Assembly: GCA_029706075.1 (NCBI GenBank)
Contig: JAINUG010000108.1
Span: forward strand, 992,001-1,056,000
Source: Aldrovandia affinis
Taxonomy: Eukaryota; Chordata; Actinopteri; Notacanthiformes; Halosauridae
Length of the DNA stretch: 64,000 nt
Direction of reading: 5' to 3'
Of this stretch, positions 59,820-64,000 are shown piece after piece; the first letter of the stretch is position 1; each line of letters opens with the position of its first letter. Below the pieces are notes generated by a model. It saw only the letters and a program-made list of their open reading frames with translations. It did not search any database and had not been told where the DNA came from. The position numbers and the translations under genes are program-made.

Positions 59820-62800
59820 CTGTTAAGAGGAAGGTTGTTCTTGCCGTCCCACAGAGAATATATAGTTAGTAATCAGGAAGGAGCAGCAGGCAGACGACAG
59901 GCAAGTGTCCCCATACCTTTGGGAAGCTCCATGCCAATCTTACAGCTTACAGCTTCCTGCTGGCTTATTAAGCAGGACTTGAACAACTCCACCATTCATT
60001 AGGGCCATGGGCTGCCTTTAGATGCCTCATCAATGAAAAATGGAGGAATGTCTGATCTGGGCGCTCGTCGCAGGACAGGGAACATATGACATACTTTTAG
60101 CAGGTAGATGCACTACCCTCTGTATCGCAATGTACAAAACTTTCATCCCAAGGTCAGCATCATGGGCAGTTTCTCATTAGGTGCATTTTAATGGCCACCC
60201 CGAGGATGCCTTTACATGTCTGCCTGGAGGATAGAGAAACAATGGTGGAGAGAATAATGATTTTCCTATGAACTCTGCATCATGCTCCCGGTGCCAAGCA
60301 CTGCAAACGTCTAGACCCGGAGGGTGTCAGGGCTTGATCTCGGGGAGGTTGCTGGAACCAACTCACGTATTCTGTAATCAGGCATGCTGGGAAGTGCTGG
60401 GAGGCTTGCTCAATCTTCATCTCCCCATCCTCCCTTCATCATTTGAAAGGTCTTTTCCTATATGTAGGCCATGATAACCAAGGAAACATTAGGAGACAGA
60501 ACGGAATGAGCTATCAAGAAATAACTGCTTAAAGTCTTATTCTTACTGTATGTTACGTTTCGAAAAAATTGGAGAGACGTAAAGAAAATGCATCGCATGC
60601 TACATTTTGTGTGAAATGCCTTTCAACATGAGGTATTAAATTCTCAAGGTACTAAATCTGTAGACCCTCATTCTCGATCTTCAAAAAAGACCACATTACC
60701 ATCCTTTTGCACTGTTTACATGTGTAGCAGACACAGCAGCAATATGTAATTGGAATGCAAAGGGCTAAAATTACATTCAAAAAGCTGAACTTTAAACATG
60801 ACACATTGTTAGTGTATACAGCAAGAGTAAGAAATGACAGAAACAGTAATTGGAGCGATTACGTAGATGGCATGTAAACAATTGAGCGAAAGAGCAAAAT
60901 GTAATTTGCCATTACTGGCTTAAAGTGCTCCTATTTTTAGTTTTTGTAAACATCTGGCAGCAGTATGGTGCACCAGATGCAAGCTTGCTATGGTCTGAAA
61001 AATCAAGAATAATACAACGTCAATAGTCAGGGCTAGATGTGACAAAGGCCTATTCTACTTTCCCAGCATGTGTTAGGGAGATGGACGAGCTTATTTTGTG
61101 CAAAATGTAGCATGACACCTTATGTATCAGGCAATACCTTAGGCATTAATGTGAGATTCATAAATTCAGCCTGAATCCAACATGTCACCTCCAGACCTCT
61201 CACAAGTTCAAAGCCAAATATGTTACTGTTGGTATGACGTGCCCGTCTGTGTTTCATTTTAGTAGGACTGGGAAGGGTCTTGCCATTTCTGCGAATAATA
61301 TTAAAAAAAGACGCGCCCAAGGAAAATAATGAAGGATCGAGCTCTGTGGGAAATGTGATTCAGACGATGTAATCAACATGTACTACCCCAAGGTACAGTA
61401 ACAATTTATCATCTAAAACTGTCTAAAAACTGCTTCAACTGCAGATCAACTCCTAAACAGGTGAGAAAAACTTGCATACTGTGTACATGCCTGAACGCAG
61501 AACAGCGAACAGAAGATGGAGAAAAACTGCACTGGAATAGACGAACAGTAGAATCAGAACCGCTTTTATATTTACACTTTATGACATATTCCAAGGGAGA
61601 GAGGTATATTCCTATCCTAAGTAACTAGAGGTGCATCTTTAGCCATAGCTAGCTATATTTTTGTACATCAGTCTCTTTAAAAAAGTGAAGAGATAGAGAC
61701 TCAACCGCAGCAAACTTATCTGAACAGGATGTTATACTGTATCTTACTTTTTTAAGTCACTTTATCTTTAGATTTACAAGAGTAAATTCATACCTATCAA
61801 TGCCCAGACACTGTTAATAAATACAAAATACAATATGTCACGTAAACTTCAAGACAGTCTGTGTTTCTAGGTATTATTTCTACATTTGATCAGTTAATGT
61901 ATCTTGCTTGTTTGATTATTTATTGCTGTAATGGTTACTTCAAGGCCGTAACCATGGAGTCAACATTGGGGGGGACCAAATCAATTTATTTATATTTTTT
62001 ATATCAGCTAGGCTATATATTGGGGGGTACATTTTGAGCATATCTGAATATTGGGGGGGATGTGTGTTTTGCATTCAAAACTGATACAACGGTAGTTATC
62101 TTACCAGTTTTCTCTGATAACTATCAGTTGATACACAGCCTGATAAACACACAAGTTGCCTCTAACCAAGCTAGACCACACACAGACACTGCAATAAGAA
62201 TGATGCATGGTCTTGGCTTCAGAAATTCTCTGAATGTAATGATTTGACGGCTTTAATATTCTCTTTATCAGCACCTAAGCAGCAAGTAATGGCGACCAAG
62301 ATTTCACATTCCATCAGACATTATGGCTTTGGGCCCAATTTTCATATGCATTATATTCATATTTCTTGCTAATTCGTACAAAAGTAGTCGTGAAAGAAAA
62401 AAAAAAAAATCAATCCGCATCATATTTTGCATCAATGACTAATTATTGTTTTACATTTCAATAGAAGATGCATACATGTTATCGTATTGGCTGTCATGTG
62501 ACATTACTGTCATCATGTGAACTTAAACAGAAAGGGAATATAGTACACATGCCAAGAGTTCTTCAGTTTGTTGGTATCTTATGTTCTGCAGAGTGACCAC
62601 TGCTGTCTTCATACCAAGGCCTACTATTTAGTGTAATCAAATGTGGAACAGTTGAATCTGGATGAGGTTACTGCTGTGAGGTACAGGACAGTACTTATTG
62701 TAGTTTGTGATGATAAATGATGATTAAAACATTCAGTACTGCTTTTATGCTGATGGTTCAAAATAATATACCATGTCCTGTTTTCACTCACAGGTATATA

Positions 62801-63299
62801 ATTAAGAAAGAATAGGATTTAATTATAATGATGTTATAATGATGCCCACAATTAGAGGTGAATGGTGGATGAATAACATTATCCAATCCAATCTTTGCCA
62901 GAACCTGGATTAAAAAAAGACATTCCAATTCCAATATGTGTTAGAAACTTTCCTCCCTTACAAGGCCGGGATGTATCCCATCTCTGTGTTTAAGACACGA
63001 TGGAGCTTAATGAACCCATGGGAGAGAGGAATGTGATGGAAAATGAGATTTTCACTTGAACACACAAACCATTTTACAGTGATTATTCAAGCACCAGACA
63101 GACCTTCGAATCACTGACTGACATTCAATTACAGAATCTTTTTTGATCCATTTATATATTCATTATTATTGGTTATTTTATTTTATTTAGTTTTTTCTGC
63201 GCTGACAACCTTCTTAGCCTGACATTGAAAGCCTTCTTTAAACCTGCATTAGTCAAAACTTAGCCTTAAATTTGAACATGCAAATTCCCCATATGGAAG

Positions 63300-63331
<32 letters not shown>

Positions 63332-64000
63332 TTCAGGAAGACTCATATGGACTTATGTATACAAAGGCTGATATCTAAACAGGACACAAATGAAACAAAT
63401 CAAGTAAATCAAGCTGCTTCAGAGAAAATCCATCACATGTCTTTTCTGTTATAATGGCAGAAATAATGTTTTACCTACAGGAACAGGTAAACTCAGAGCC
63501 ATAATAGCATATGTATCATCTGGGAGATGGATAAAGCAGCACCAAATTACACATGATATCTTTGGTTTCCATTAGGAATGCCTCCATTAATTCCCTAATT
63601 AAAGTGTTTGATTCCTTGTGAAAAAAGTAATGTAATGCAATGTCAATATTTTGACAATATGCCATCAAATTATATTGGCACAATCATACTAATGTGCTAT
63701 CCAATATCGTATTATAGTCATTGGCTATAACTTTACCACACTATGCAGCACAATCTTTAGAAGGAAGGTTGAATTAATCTGTCTGTAACTTCCTTTCTAT
63801 TTAAAGGCACAAATCACACTTGTGTCTCCTTTGGAAAAAACATTTAGCTAGTTTTGTCTATATGTCTTCCCAGAAGGTTTCATATGCACATGATGTAAGG
63901 TTTATTTCAAGCTAACTACATTAAAAAAACTGAACTGTAGACAAAACCATAATGTCTAGTTTATGCATATAAATGTATATGTATTTTTTATAAAACTATT
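59820..64000. other. Right end, no gene recognised
   Basis: AT-rich, non-coding as far as can be read. It has a poly-A run (62398-62409), a TG/TA run (63300-63330), and three GGGGGG-containing words at 61970-62060 (ATTGGGGGGG) that suggest an old repeat. Confidence 0.35.

Overview
The window looks like nuclear DNA from a bony fish, most likely a teleost. It is AT-rich and intron-rich. It carries V-SINEs, L2-type LINEs ending in the fish tail TCGCTCTGGATAAGAGC, many Tc1-like transposons, hAT and Harbinger elements, and long CA/GT microsatellites. There is no bacterial or viral gene block. The species cannot be told from the sequence alone.

Two host genes are supported, arranged head to head. 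On the minus strand are the first two coding exons of SCARA5, the class A scavenger receptor and ferritin receptor. They are 11707-11834 (start codon and cytoplasmic tail) and 7627-7758 (rest of the tail and the membrane helix). The coiled-coil, collagen and SRCR exons must lie left of position 1. A CpG-richer stretch at 14754-15010 is a candidate 5' UTR exon and promoter. On the plus strand is a small gene for a SAM-domain protein of the SAMD10/SAMD12/aveugle type. It has four exons (19399-19443, 24354-24489, 24931-25068, 25786-25802) that join in frame to 111 residues, and a polyadenylation signal at 27162.

Positions 530-3880 hold L2-type LINE remains; one is split by a 0.6-kb inverted-repeat transposon that itself carries a tRNA-derived SINE. 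SCARA5 intron 1 holds a pair of inverted arms of about 430 bp each (9354-9785 and 10868-11285). From 27.2 to 48.5 kb the sequence is dominated by transposons. These include at least seven Tc1/mariner relics, and one at 39.04-43.66 kb has been invaded by a solo LTR, a Harbinger element (itself holding an L2 end) and a hAT element. Target-site repeats of each of the three can be read.

From 48.5 to 64 kb no gene was recognised with confidence. One exon-like stretch at 59672-59819 (minus strand) has good splice signals and 49 open codons. Several non-repetitive stretches, such as 37.84-38.60 and 51.90-52.74 kb, look like candidate conserved non-coding DNA, but only an alignment can test that.
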